Assembly: GCA_050012135.1 (NCBI GenBank)
Contig: JBEKHT010000002.1
Coordinates: 62,001-126,000 of the forward strand
DNA length: 64,000 bases
Source: JBEKHT01 sp050012135
Lineage (GTDB): Bacteria > Chloroflexota > Anaerolineae > Anaerolineales > RBG-16-64-43
Direction: 5' to 3'
Shown one piece after another: positions 25,777 to 34,765 of this stretch (position 1 is its first letter; the number at the start of each line of letters is the position of its first letter). The notes below the pieces were generated by a model, which was not told the origin of the DNA, ran no database searches, and worked only from the letters and a program-made list of their open reading frames with translations. The position numbers were made by a program, and so were the translations under genes.

Positions 25777-26640
25777 TTATTGCTGCTTCCCGATTCCCTT
25801 CTTGAGCTTCTTCCACTCACTTTGAAGGACCAAGGCGTCGACCTCGAGAATCGGGCTTTCGCATAAGATTCTTCCTTCGCAATCGAGGTCCAGCAATGCC
25901 ATGAGCAGATCGTGCATGCGTAGGTCGGCGTCCTTGAATGCCAGGTGGTTTCTTTCCCCCCTGGGGCCATACTCGATTCCGGAGAGGTGAATATGCAAAC
26001 CCTTCAACGCCCTGGACCCCAGAGCGTGGTCGACGTGGTCCAGTACACTCCTCCATTCTCGGTAGGAGTTCATTGACCCATCCCCAGGGCGCGCATGCAA
26101 GTGGGCGAAATCCAGGCAGGGCTTCACTCCCTCGATCTCTTTGCTCATAGTGAGAACGTCATTTAGGGAGCCGAGCATCGCGCTTTTCCCCATGGTTTCG
26201 GGCCGGAGGATCACCTCGTTGCCGTCCCTCCGCAGCTCCTCCACGCAACGGCGTAATCGAGGCAGAGCAACTCGAATGACCTTTGTCGGTTCGTTCCCGA
26301 AGTAGGACCCGGGGTGGAACACGATGTCGGTCGCACCCGCCAAACGACCATAGTGGGCCGCATCCATTAGACGCTTGCGGCTTTTTGGCCATTCCTCCTT
26401 TGAGGCGTTCAGATTGATGAAATAGGGGGCGTGAACGCTCAGTGTGATCCCTTGTTGGTCCGCAGCTAGCCGGATGGTCTCGCACGTATCCTCGCTCACC
26501 CGAACTGATTGAACCCAGGCCAGTTCGAGCGCATCCAAGCCGAGCTGGGCGGTCCGCTGGATGCCTCCCACAGTTCCCCCTGGTTTCTTGGGCGTCGAGT
26601 GAGGACTTCCTACGGTCCCAAATCGAAAGGCGTTCCCCAT
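25777..26640 (-). CDS. Endonuclease IV-like TIM-barrel protein
   Basis: 287 residues with the AP_endonuc_2 pattern: SVHAPYFINLN, TDIVFHPGSYFG, LRPETMGKSAMLGS, PCLDFAHLHARPGDG, LKGLHIHLSGIEYGPRGE and LCESPILEVDA, which supply His, Glu and Asp ligands of the trinuclear zinc site. It cuts DNA at abasic sites during base excision repair, or is a related sugar-isomerase-like member, since CLDxAH replaces the common CLDTCH. It follows the dgkA-like gene by 45 bases on the same strand. Confidence 0.83.
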   Translation of the reverse strand: MGNAFRFGTVGSPHSTPKKPGGTVGGIQRTAQLGLDALELAWVQSVRVSEDTCETIRLAADQQGITLSVHAPYFINLNASKEEWPKSRKRLMDAAHYGRLAGATDIVFHPGSYFGNEPTKVIRVALPRLRRCVEELRRDGNEVILRPETMGKSAMLGSLNDVLTMSKEIEGVKPCLDFAHLHARPGDGSMNSYREWRSVLDHVDHALGSRALKGLHIHLSGIEYGPRGERNHLAFKDADLRMHDLLMALLDLDCEGRILCESPILEVDALVLQSEWKKLKKGIGKQQ

Positions 26641-26685
26641 TTGCTATCCCCTCCAGCAGCGACCTCGTCCAACCAGGAAGCCGGA

Positions 26686-27090
26686 TTAGAGACCCAAGCG
26701 GCGCAGCATCGGGGGGCCGAGGACTGCCAAGCCCAACAACACTGAAGCGACCGATGCGATGAGCACCGCCCCAGCCCCGGCGTCCTTGGCTTGTGCGGCC
26801 AAAGGGCTCTTCTCTGGCGACACTAGGTCCACAAGTGCCTCGATGGCTGTGTTCACCAGTTCTGCGCCAAAAACCAGTCCCATGGCCAGGAAGAGGAGCC
26901 CCCAGCCTACCGCAGGAACCCCGACCCATATGGCCGACAGGACAACCAGGGCTGCTATTCCTACCTGGATTCGGGCATTTCGCTGCGACCTCAGGGTAGA
27001 TCGCCATCCATCAAATGCATGCCCAAAAGCTCCCCAAAGGCTTCTCGAACGCTCTGTGTACGGATCTGGGATTCCCGATTGGTGTCTCAT
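26686..27090 (-). CDS. dgkA: Diacylglycerol/undecaprenol kinase (DgkA family)
   Basis: 134 residues with a polar head and three membrane helices; the signature is GLVFGAELVNTAIEALVDLV followed by AAQAKDAGAGAVLIASV, with the catalytic Glu and the E-x2-N-T-A-I-E motif. In Gram-positive-type lineages this small enzyme phosphorylates undecaprenol for wall synthesis. It overlaps the ybeY end by 4 bases, an order (ybeY-dgkA) widely conserved. Confidence 0.9.
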   Translation of the reverse strand: MRHQSGIPDPYTERSRSLWGAFGHAFDGWRSTLRSQRNARIQVGIAALVVLSAIWVGVPAVGWGLLFLAMGLVFGAELVNTAIEALVDLVSPEKSPLAAQAKDAGAGAVLIASVASVLLGLAVLGPPMLRRLGL

Positions 27091-27584
27091 TGTCTCGCCT
27101 TACCTTGTCCTGGCTGGATGCGCCCTTTGCGAAGGATCTCGTTCTGAATCTGCCACATTCTTGTCTTGCGGGATCGGGTGTCGTGGTCAAATCCAAGGAG
27201 ATGAAGCACCCCGTGAACGACGAGCAGCTCAAGTTCTTGAGATAGCTCGTGGCCAGCATGGTCGGCTTGGCTTTTCGCTGTAGGGACCGATATGACCACG
27301 TCTCCCAGGTACCGAATTCCGCTTTCGGGATCGAACGTCTTCGAGGAGAAGGAAAGGACGTCGGTGGTCCGATGGACGGAACGAAACTCTCGGTTGAGAT
27401 CTCGCAGTTCCTCATCTCCGACAAATGCAAGGGTGAGTGAACAAGGGATCAGCGCGCCCGCAAGACTCAGGGTTTCCCGTGCCAGGAATCGCAGGTGAGT
27501 CCGGGGAACAACCCTGGAGTAGCGCGGCGCGCAGTAGATTCCAATCCTCGCGCGAGAACGGCAGACGTTAGTCCAGATCGTCAT
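27087..27584 (-). CDS. ybeY: rRNA endoribonuclease YbeY
   Basis: Metal-dependent nuclease for 16S rRNA maturation and ribosome quality control. It shows LNREFRSVHRTTDVLSF and the zinc motif VVHGVLHLLGFDHDT (H-G-x-L-H-L-x-G-x-D-H). The N-terminus is slightly longer than usual (165 residues). It overlaps the 7TM-HD gene end by 17 bases and the dgkA start by 4. Confidence 0.93.
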   Translation of the reverse strand: MTIWTNVCRSRARIGIYCAPRYSRVVPRTHLRFLARETLSLAGALIPCSLTLAFVGDEELRDLNREFRSVHRTTDVLSFSSKTFDPESGIRYLGDVVISVPTAKSQADHAGHELSQELELLVVHGVLHLLGFDHDTRSRKTRMWQIQNEILRKGRIQPGQGKARQ

Positions 27585-29694
27585 CGGAGGGCAGCGGCGC
27601 CAAGTGAGCTCCCTCGTCCTCAGGATACTTCAGGCGCGCGTGGAGGCTGCTTCGCAACGTCTCGGTGAGGGCTAGCCGAACCTGCTCCAGGTCTTTCAAG
27701 GTCAGGTCGGTGTCGTCAAACTGATGTTGGGCCAGGCGGTCTTCGATAAGGGTTCTTACGAGGGTCTCGATTTCCCCGGCGGTTTTGGGGGCAAGTGCCC
27801 TGAATTTCGCCTCGACCCCGTCCGCCAGCATTAGAAGTGCAGCCTCCTTGGATCGCGGACGTGGCCCTGGGTAATGGTAGAGGGATTCGTCCACTTGCGA
27901 AGCCTCTCCGCCGGCAGCTTTCAGCGCCAGGTTGTATTGGAAGCTGGCGCGCAGCGTTCCATGATGTTCAGGAATCAGATCTCGCACCCGGCTCGGCAGG
28001 TGGTTTCTCCGAGCTAGGTCGAGACCATCAATTACGTGTTGCATGATAAGCCTGGCGCTAGTCGAAGGATCGAGTTGATCGTGGGGGTTCCCCTCCGGCC
28101 CCTGATTCTCCACGAAGTACTTCGGCTTAGCTGCTTTCCCGGCGTCATGGTAAAGAGCTCCGACCCGCAAGAGAAGGGTGTTCGCGTTGATGGCCTCCCC
28201 CGCATGCTCGGCCAGATTGGCCACCTGCAGGCTGTGCTGGTAAGTGCCTGGTGCGTTCCGCAGAATCATTCGAAGAAGTGGTTGATCCGGGCGGGAGAGT
28301 TCAAGAAGCTGCATGTTCGTCGTGGTGTCAAAGAGGCTGCCAGCAAGGAGCAGAAGGCCGATAGCCAGGCTGCCCGACAGGAGCCCATTTCCGAGACTCG
28401 CTGCAGTCAACGTGAGTATTCCCGCCAGATCAGCTGAAGGTTCGGTGAGCCAGGTCATGAGCACGACAGCGACGCCCGCGAGCGAGCCGGCCAGCCCTGC
28501 CAGAAAGAAATTGAGTGGCCTTTCCGCGCGGCCCAGTGTGAGCACGGCCATCGATGAGCCAAGGGCCGCATACAGGGCCAGATCCAACCGACCTCCCGCA
28601 ATCATCCCGGACAGGACGCCAATCAGGATACCGCTGAACAAACCTAGACCAGGGCCAAATAGCGCTGCCAGGCATAGCGACAGAGAAGCCGCCGGATAGA
28701 GAAAAGGCAAGACAGTGTGGCTTGGAATCATTACTTGCGCGCCAGCGATGAACAAGAGAAAGAAGAGCGAGAGCAGCAGGGCATGCCGAAACCGCAGGGG
28801 AGGGCGCATGCGTAGGGTTCGCATGTAGAGCATCAGCAGAGTTGTCACCAGGACCACAGCAAGCACATCGCTCAGGGTTGTGCGGGCGTCCAATCCACCC
28901 GAGTTGAGCCCGAGAGCCGTGATCGCTTCCAGGTCGGCCGCGGTGATGACTTTTCCCCGGGAGATCACCACCTGGCCCGAGACAAAGGATCGGGTGACCG
29001 GCGCGACCTTGCTGGCTACCTCTTGCTGCAGGGCCTCCGTGCTGGCCTTGTTGAAGAGACTGTTAGGTACAACCAAGTTGTGGACGAGATCTGCAACCAG
29101 GACTGCCTCGCTTTCCGGAAGGCTGAGGCTAACGTACGCTGGCAGGGAGTCGCGCGCGTCCGCAAGGCGATCGGGGCGGATCTCCTGGCGCATTACCTGC
29201 TCGAGGACGGAGGCGCACTGGGCCTGTACGAGTTGCCAGTCCACGTCGCTTAACTGAAGGACCTGAGAGGCCGTGCTCTCGTCCAGATGAACAACCGCCA
29301 TGGACAGGAGATCCTGTACCTTCTGACTCGGGGTTGAGTAAGCATCCGCGCGGACGGCGGTGATGTAGGCCAGTGAGCTCACCAAGGATTGGGCCTGTTG
29401 GCGGGCGATATTTGGATCGGCCGGGTCGTAAACGGGGAGAACTTGGCTGACCGCTTCTTGCCGCGCCTGATCAGTGAGAACTTGGCTTACGAAGGCCACG
29501 GACCGAGGGGCAAGCACATCTTGGGGCGCCACTTGGCCGAGGCTTAGCGACACAGAGCGCTCTCCAGGCATGATGGGCAGGGCGAGGAGGAGGGTCGAAG
29601 CAAGGGCTGTAGCTACCACCAGCGACCCCATGGGCAGGCCCTGAAGCAGGGGGCGAAGCCAGGAGAAAGAAGGGGTTCCGGATTGGGTGGTCAT
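27568..29694 (-). CDS. 7TM-HD family membrane phosphohydrolase (PgpH/YqfF type)
   Basis: 708 residues: one N-terminal helix, an extracellular 7TMR-HDED domain (residues about 60-270), seven membrane helices (about 275-470) and a cytoplasmic HD domain (YQHSLQVANLAEHAGEAIN, VGALYHDAGKAAKPKYFVEN, IPEHHGTLRASF). The His, HD and second His ligands are all present. PgpH members hydrolyse c-di-AMP and thus control K+ transport and wall homeostasis. The gene precedes ybeY and dgkA as in Firmicutes; the phoH gene usual in this cluster is missing. Confidence 0.9.
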   Translation of the reverse strand: MTTQSGTPSFSWLRPLLQGLPMGSLVVATALASTLLLALPIMPGERSVSLSLGQVAPQDVLAPRSVAFVSQVLTDQARQEAVSQVLPVYDPADPNIARQQAQSLVSSLAYITAVRADAYSTPSQKVQDLLSMAVVHLDESTASQVLQLSDVDWQLVQAQCASVLEQVMRQEIRPDRLADARDSLPAYVSLSLPESEAVLVADLVHNLVVPNSLFNKASTEALQQEVASKVAPVTRSFVSGQVVISRGKVITAADLEAITALGLNSGGLDARTTLSDVLAVVLVTTLLMLYMRTLRMRPPLRFRHALLLSLFFLLFIAGAQVMIPSHTVLPFLYPAASLSLCLAALFGPGLGLFSGILIGVLSGMIAGGRLDLALYAALGSSMAVLTLGRAERPLNFFLAGLAGSLAGVAVVLMTWLTEPSADLAGILTLTAASLGNGLLSGSLAIGLLLLAGSLFDTTTNMQLLELSRPDQPLLRMILRNAPGTYQHSLQVANLAEHAGEAINANTLLLRVGALYHDAGKAAKPKYFVENQGPEGNPHDQLDPSTSARLIMQHVIDGLDLARRNHLPSRVRDLIPEHHGTLRASFQYNLALKAAGGEASQVDESLYHYPGPRPRSKEAALLMLADGVEAKFRALAPKTAGEIETLVRTLIEDRLAQHQFDDTDLTLKDLEQVRLALTETLRSSLHARLKYPEDEGAHLAPLPSDDDLD

Positions 29695-29727
29695 GGGCGG
29701 GGGGAAGGTTCCCGAGCGCGCGGAAAG

Positions 29728-30174
29728 TCATTCACTGAGGAGCTTGCGGACAGCATCGCTTGCCTCCCGACCATCTGCACGGCCCTGTAGCAAGGGAAGC
29801 AACACTTTCATCACCTTGCCCATGTCGGCCGGTCCCTTGGCATCCGTTTGCTGCATAGCCTGCTTAGCAAGCGCTTCCAGCTCCGCGCGCGAGATAGAAG
29901 GGGGGAGAAGTTGCTTGAGGAAATCAAGTTCCGCACGAGATTCGCTAGCGATGTCAGGGCGCCCAGCCCGTTCCGCGTCCGCAATCGTCTCCTGACGAAC
30001 CTTTAGCTCGCGCTGAAGAACGGACCGGAAACCCGCCTCATCCAGCGGCATACGCTTTTCGACCTCGGCCAGTTTGATGGCGGAAAGAAGCATCCGCAAA
30101 GTTCGTTTGCGAACCTCGTCGCCCGCCCGCAGCGCGTCCTTGAGCGATTGTTCCAGATCCTGTTTGGTCACCAT
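29728..30174 (-). CDS. yqeY: GatB/YqeY domain protein
   Basis: 148 residues (KQDLEQSLKDALRAGDEVRK, TLRMLLSAIKLAEVEKR, ELDFLKQLLPPSISRAELEA, DMGKVMKVLLPLLQGRADG), the full YqeY fold related to the tail of GatB and probably tRNA-associated. I moved the start to ATG 30174 from an upstream in-frame codon because a complete promoter ends 7 bases before it, making the message leaderless. It leads the yqeY, 7TM-HD, ybeY, dgkA string. Confidence 0.9.
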   Translation of the reverse strand: MVTKQDLEQSLKDALRAGDEVRKRTLRMLLSAIKLAEVEKRMPLDEAGFRSVLQRELKVRQETIADAERAGRPDIASESRAELDFLKQLLPPSISRAELEALAKQAMQQTDAKGPADMGKVMKVLLPLLQGRADGREASDAVRKLLSE

Positions 30175-30181
30175 GTCTGAG

Positions 30182-30211
30182 ATTATAAAGGTCACTGGAC
30201 TCAATGGTCAA
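30182..30211 (-). promoter_or_regulatory. Complete leaderless promoter of the yqeY operon
   Basis: On the minus strand TTGACC (30206-30211), an 18-base spacer and TATAAT (30182-30187), ending 7 bases before the ATG. Confidence 0.75.
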
Positions 30212-31020
30212 ATCCAGTGCGAAGGATGGAGCCAGCGACCACGATGCCGCCCAAACGAGGTCCCGACCGCCAGTAGCCCCAAGATACGGTTGAGGCCCGA
30301 CGGTTACCCAGGCAGACGGGATCGACGGGAGAAACGCAAGCCCTGAACCAGAAGTCGTGCAGCAACCGCCGAAGAATCCCGCTGAAAACGACATGTGGAC
30401 ACTCAGAGAGAACTAAGAGGGTTCCTGGTAGGATGCGCATGAAAGGAGGGCCCTCATGAAGCCAGTTCCTTCCCTGCTGGGATCGGCGACCCGGGGCGGG
30501 CAGCTCCGGATTTCCGGAACGAAGCTGGGACAAGAGCTTGTTGGATTGGCTGGATAAGGCGGATTCTGGCGCTGGAGGCCGCAGCAGAGTGGGATCCATC
30601 TGAGAAGCTATCCCAGTTTGAGGCGCAAGGGCAAGTGAGAGTGGTCGTCCCGATGAACTGAACCATCTCAATCAAGACCTCAAGCTTGGTTGTGGTAGGA
30701 AGGTCCTTGGATCACAGGGGGATAGATCTGAGGGCCTTTCTTCTGTCATGCCCAAGGAAGCAACGCAGCGCACACTTTGTGCTTGGACGAATGGACGGCC
30801 GGAACGCTCGTCACAATGCTTGCAGTAGCAGTGTCTATAATTGACATGACTGCAGAAAGGGAAGAATTGGATCTCTGATCAAGGTTCTCCCGCCAAGGGT
30901 TGGCAGCACGCATGAATAAAAGAATCCACTGATTTCACGATCCCGTCAGATCGACCCAGAGTGGCGGGCGTAGCCCGGCTGGCAAAAGGGCGCCATCTTT
31001 GAGGTGGGGGGAGGCAACCC
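30212..31020. other. Intergenic region before the second giant regulator
   Basis: About 800 bases. A 33-codon frame starts at ATG 30456 behind AAAGGAGG; the +2 frame across the same stretch stays open for about 70 codons (ALEAAAEWDPSEKLSQFE near 30560-30620), so this may be a frameshifted relic. TATAAT at 30836-30841 is a likely -10 box for the regulator at 31021 and would give a leader of about 175 bases. Confidence 0.4.
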
Positions 31021-34000
31021 ATGAAGGGGGAAGAAGACCCGGAATCCGAATCCGGTGTTCGTCACGCAATCAGCCCCCCTGTTTTCGGACGGGATAAGGT
31101 CCACCGTGAACGGCTTGTGGATCTGATCCGCGCATATCTGCCTCGCAAACTGATCGTAATTGCCGCGCCGGCTGGCTACGGAAAGACAACCCTACTGGCC
31201 GATTTCTCAGCGCACTCGGAATTCCCGGTTTGCTGGGTGCGGCTCTCTGATCTGGACGCTGACCCGATGCGACTGGCCACCTTGCTGATCGCCTCCCTTT
31301 CTCGGCGCTTTCGCACCCTCGGCCGCCATCTTGGCGCAGAAGGGCTCGTCGGGCTTTCTGCGGAAGGAATGGCTCATGCCCTCACCCACACAATTAACAT
31401 AAAGGTGACGCGTCCATTCATCCTTGGGCTTGATGATGTCCAATGCCTCAACAGCTCGAAGTCGGCACTATCTCTTCTCGACGAATTCATTCGCAATCAA
31501 CCGGATCAAGTAACGCTCCTTGTCGCAGGACGAGCTGTGCCCGAGATCCCAATGACGCGACTGGTTGCAGAAGGAGAGGTGGCCGCGATCGGTCCTGCCG
31601 ATCTTGCACTGACCAGGGAGGAATTGATCGCCGTGGAGCACTCGCGCATGGGAGTGGATCTGGATGCCAAAACGGCCGATAGGATTCTGGATGAGACCGG
31701 TGGGTGGGTAATGGGGGTGATTCTATCGGGGAATGCCTCTGTTCGGGGGATGCAGATTCTAGCCGAATCGACGCAACCTGCGGTCTATGATTACCTGGCC
31801 TCAGTCGTGCTGGGAAAGCAGCCAGAAAAGTTGCGTCGTTTTATGCTGGAAGCCTGCGCCCTTCCGGTCATGACCGCAGAGGCGTGCAATGCCGTGCTCG
31901 ATATGGCGCACAGTCACCATTATCTCGAGCAGCTCGTCCGACGCGGATTGTTTGTCGTGGCAGCCGAGGAACACCCGAGAACCTATGAGTTTCACTCCCA
32001 ATTCCGCCGATTCCTCATTGAGGCTCTCCGCTCGACAGACGGAAACAGACTTCGGAGGCTTCAAGCCCGGTCCGCGTCTTATCTTGCCAAACATGGGGAA
32101 CCGGAAGAGGCAGTCGAGCTGTATATCGAAGCGGGCGACCCGAGGAGGGCCGGGCGCCTGGCGGGGAGGAATGCGACGCGACTTGAGCGAGAGGGCAGAT
32201 ACGGATTGCTGGAGGCGTGGAGTGAAAACCTCCGCAGGCGCGGCGTGTTTGATCCCCATGTTGATCTGTCGCTCGCCTTTGCGTTAGTGATGCAAGGAAG
32301 AGGGCCGGAAGCGCGGGCCCTGATCAAGAAATGGAGAAGGGCCGCCGGCAGCAGCAATGCAGAATTGCGTCGGAAGTACCACCTGGCCCTGGTGCACCAA
32401 CTGGTATTCGCAAGCAGATTTGAGAAGGCCATCAAGACCATCAGACGTTTCACTTGGCGGGCAAGGGCTCGAGGGGACCGGGAAGGTCGCGCAGACTGCC
32501 TGCTGCTGGAGGCTTTCTGCGACGTGGAGAGGCGAGCCGATCTGACACGGGCGGCTGATCTGGCCCTTGACGGGGTCCGGATTGGGGAAAGGCTCTCAGA
32601 TGCGGTGCGACTTGCTGGTGCCCTGTCCAATGCGTCGGCTGCCGTCTGGGCCGCTTGCGGGCCTCTCGAAGCAATGCCTCTCGCGAGACGCGGAAACAAG
32701 CTAGCTTCGGTTGGCTCGTCACCCACCAGGAAAGCCGCGCTCTTGAATAATCTGGGCTCTCTTGAGCACTCGATGGGCAGGTACGAAGCTGGATTTCAGC
32801 ACCTTAACGAGGGGCTGGTTCAGGCGCGCAGGGCAGACGCACGCATGTGGGAATCGCAGCTCTCCCTCAGTCTGGCGGACCTGCTTGCCGACCTTGGGCT
32901 CGTGAACCAAGCGAGTTCCTACTACCGTTCTGCTGCTTCAGTGGGAGAACGGGCGTGGGGCATTCGTCAAAGGGTGGTTTCCTGCATCCAGGAGGCAAAT
33001 TGCTACAGAAGGAACGGGGACCCGGAGCGAGCCAGGCGAGTCATGGCGTCTGTTCGCCCGGGCTCCGGTCGCCAGTGGAAGCCGCAATTGCAACTGGCCA
33101 AGGCCGCATTGGAAGTCTCCGAGCATCCCTCCGGCGCGCGCAGGATCGTTAGAAGACTCTTCACGGCAGGCCAACCTTCTCTTTATGCGGAGGAGGAAGT
33201 CTTCGCACACTATCTCCTCTCGCGAGCGGCCTGGGGTCTTTCCGAAGGAGCCTCCGCGAAGAAATACATGAGCGAGGCGCTCTCCAGAGCCAAGCAAATC
33301 GGTGCGGAGCAGGTCATTGCCCGAGAACTTCAGGGAGACGAAGCCTTCCGCAGCTTCGCGGAAGAGCAGTTCGCCGAGTCGGACTTCTTCGCCGTCGTTA
33401 TCACTCGAATGGCGGACATGAAGGCATTCGCCAAGAAACTCAGGGCAAATGGCATGGCACCTGGCCGCGCGGCTAGGATCCGAGTCTCAGCCATGGGCGG
33501 GAATGAAGTCGCCTTGAATGAACGGGCGCTCCGCGCGCTGCCTCCACTTGCCCGCCAACTGGCGGCCTATCTGGCTGATACTGGTCAAGTTCAACGGGAT
33601 CGGCTCTTGGAGGACTTCTGGCCGGCATCTTCGAAGGGTCGCCAAACAGCCAACTTCCATAGCACCCTTTACAGCCTTCGTCGCGCTCTCGGAAAGAGCG
33701 CCGTCCTTCAGGAGGCGGGCACGTACCTGTTCAATCCAAAGGCGAGCATCCAATTCGATGTTGACATGTTTGAACAGGCCGCAGTGCAGGCTCAATCCAG
33801 CAGCACGCCGTCCGAGGATCGGCTGGCGGAACTCAACGGTGCTCTCGAAATGTACAGGGGGGAATTCCTTCCTGGATGTGGCCAGGAGTGGGCGGCCCGC
33901 AGGCGCGAGATTCTGACCGAGAAGTATCTGGCCCTCACGCGAGCCTTCGCTGAGGCCGCCCTTCAAGCTGGCCGTCCCCGCGAAGCGGCCGAGAGATTGC

Positions 34001-34188
34001 GTTCGGCCTTGGCGGTTGATCCCTATGACGACGATCTGAATCTGCTCTACCTCGAAGCGCTCGGCCAAATGGGGCGGCGCGGGCAGTTGGTCACCCACTA
34101 TCATCGGTATTGCAAGCTCCTGGCCACCGAGCTGGGGCTCGACCCTCCGGACCAAGTCCGATCCCGGTATACAGACCTCATTGGGTAG
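31021..34188 (+). CDS. Giant STAND-ATPase transcriptional regulator with C-terminal BTAD domain (copy 2)
   Basis: 1055 residues with the same plan as the regulator at 19926: P-loop IAAPAGYGKTT near residue 52, Walker B ILGLDDVQCL, sensor VTLLVAGRAVPEIP, YDYLASVVLGKQPEKLRRFM, a long TPR-like middle, then a C-terminal winged helix and BTAD (DFWPASSKGRQTANFHSTLY, HYHRYCKLLATELGLDPPDQ). The ATG has GGGAGG 7 bases upstream. There is no adjacent plus-strand target, so its regulon is unknown. The two copies lie in the same orientation and flank the kinase and peptide genes. Confidence 0.9.
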   Translation: MKGEEDPESESGVRHAISPPVFGRDKVHRERLVDLIRAYLPRKLIVIAAPAGYGKTTLLADFSAHSEFPVCWVRLSDLDADPMRLATLLIASLSRRFRTLGRHLGAEGLVGLSAEGMAHALTHTINIKVTRPFILGLDDVQCLNSSKSALSLLDEFIRNQPDQVTLLVAGRAVPEIPMTRLVAEGEVAAIGPADLALTREELIAVEHSRMGVDLDAKTADRILDETGGWVMGVILSGNASVRGMQILAESTQPAVYDYLASVVLGKQPEKLRRFMLEACALPVMTAEACNAVLDMAHSHHYLEQLVRRGLFVVAAEEHPRTYEFHSQFRRFLIEALRSTDGNRLRRLQARSASYLAKHGEPEEAVELYIEAGDPRRAGRLAGRNATRLEREGRYGLLEAWSENLRRRGVFDPHVDLSLAFALVMQGRGPEARALIKKWRRAAGSSNAELRRKYHLALVHQLVFASRFEKAIKTIRRFTWRARARGDREGRADCLLLEAFCDVERRADLTRAADLALDGVRIGERLSDAVRLAGALSNASAAVWAACGPLEAMPLARRGNKLASVGSSPTRKAALLNNLGSLEHSMGRYEAGFQHLNEGLVQARRADARMWESQLSLSLADLLADLGLVNQASSYYRSAASVGERAWGIRQRVVSCIQEANCYRRNGDPERARRVMASVRPGSGRQWKPQLQLAKAALEVSEHPSGARRIVRRLFTAGQPSLYAEEEVFAHYLLSRAAWGLSEGASAKKYMSEALSRAKQIGAEQVIARELQGDEAFRSFAEEQFAESDFFAVVITRMADMKAFAKKLRANGMAPGRAARIRVSAMGGNEVALNERALRALPPLARQLAAYLADTGQVQRDRLLEDFWPASSKGRQTANFHSTLYSLRRALGKSAVLQEAGTYLFNPKASIQFDVDMFEQAAVQAQSSSTPSEDRLAELNGALEMYRGEFLPGCGQEWAARRREILTEKYLALTRAFAEAALQAGRPREAAERLRSALAVDPYDDDLNLLYLEALGQMGRRGQLVTHYHRYCKLLATELGLDPPDQVRSRYTDLIG

Positions 34189-34765
34189 GGCGGCCAGGCG
34201 GAAACCTACGGGTCTGACTGTGCGAACCAGCCCGTTTGTTGTTCGAAAGGCCTCATCGGTGGCTTGGCATGGCAGAACGCCTCTCGAAGGTCGGCCCCTT
34301 TGATCCCGCAAGGGACAGTCCGTGCGCCCGAGGAGGGGGACCGACGTGGCGAAGGTTCTTGGTGACTCTCCTGCAAACCGTGTCCTGTCTGGCAAGTGTC
34401 GTCTTCTGGTGTCACCAGGGAAGGGGAGGGGTGGACAAGCGCCGCAGCAGGAGGGGGCTCCCGTCAGATCGGCGGTGATCTGGTCGCGCGAGGCGGGAGA
34501 ACTCAACGGACTGTAAGGGAGCTCCTCGAGCGACCTCAAGATGGGACCGACTTGATTGCACAATCCTCCGGGATGAGACTTGGACGGTGTCGGCAGCCTG
34601 CGCCGGGCTGGATTGATCTCGTTATGAAAGGATGTCGCCACTTGGATTCTGCGCGTAATCGTGGAAACCAGCCCTGTTCGCGACTCAGCCACGAGGAGAG
34701 GAACGAACTCATCTCCATTTTCCCTTGGAAGGTACCTTGCTTGGGAGGTGGAATGAGCTGTGGGG
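34189..34765. other. Gap between convergent genes, no supported gene
   Basis: About 580 bases between the regulator end and the NUDIX gene end. No frame resembles a family; no terminator with a T-tract was seen. Confidence 0.3.
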
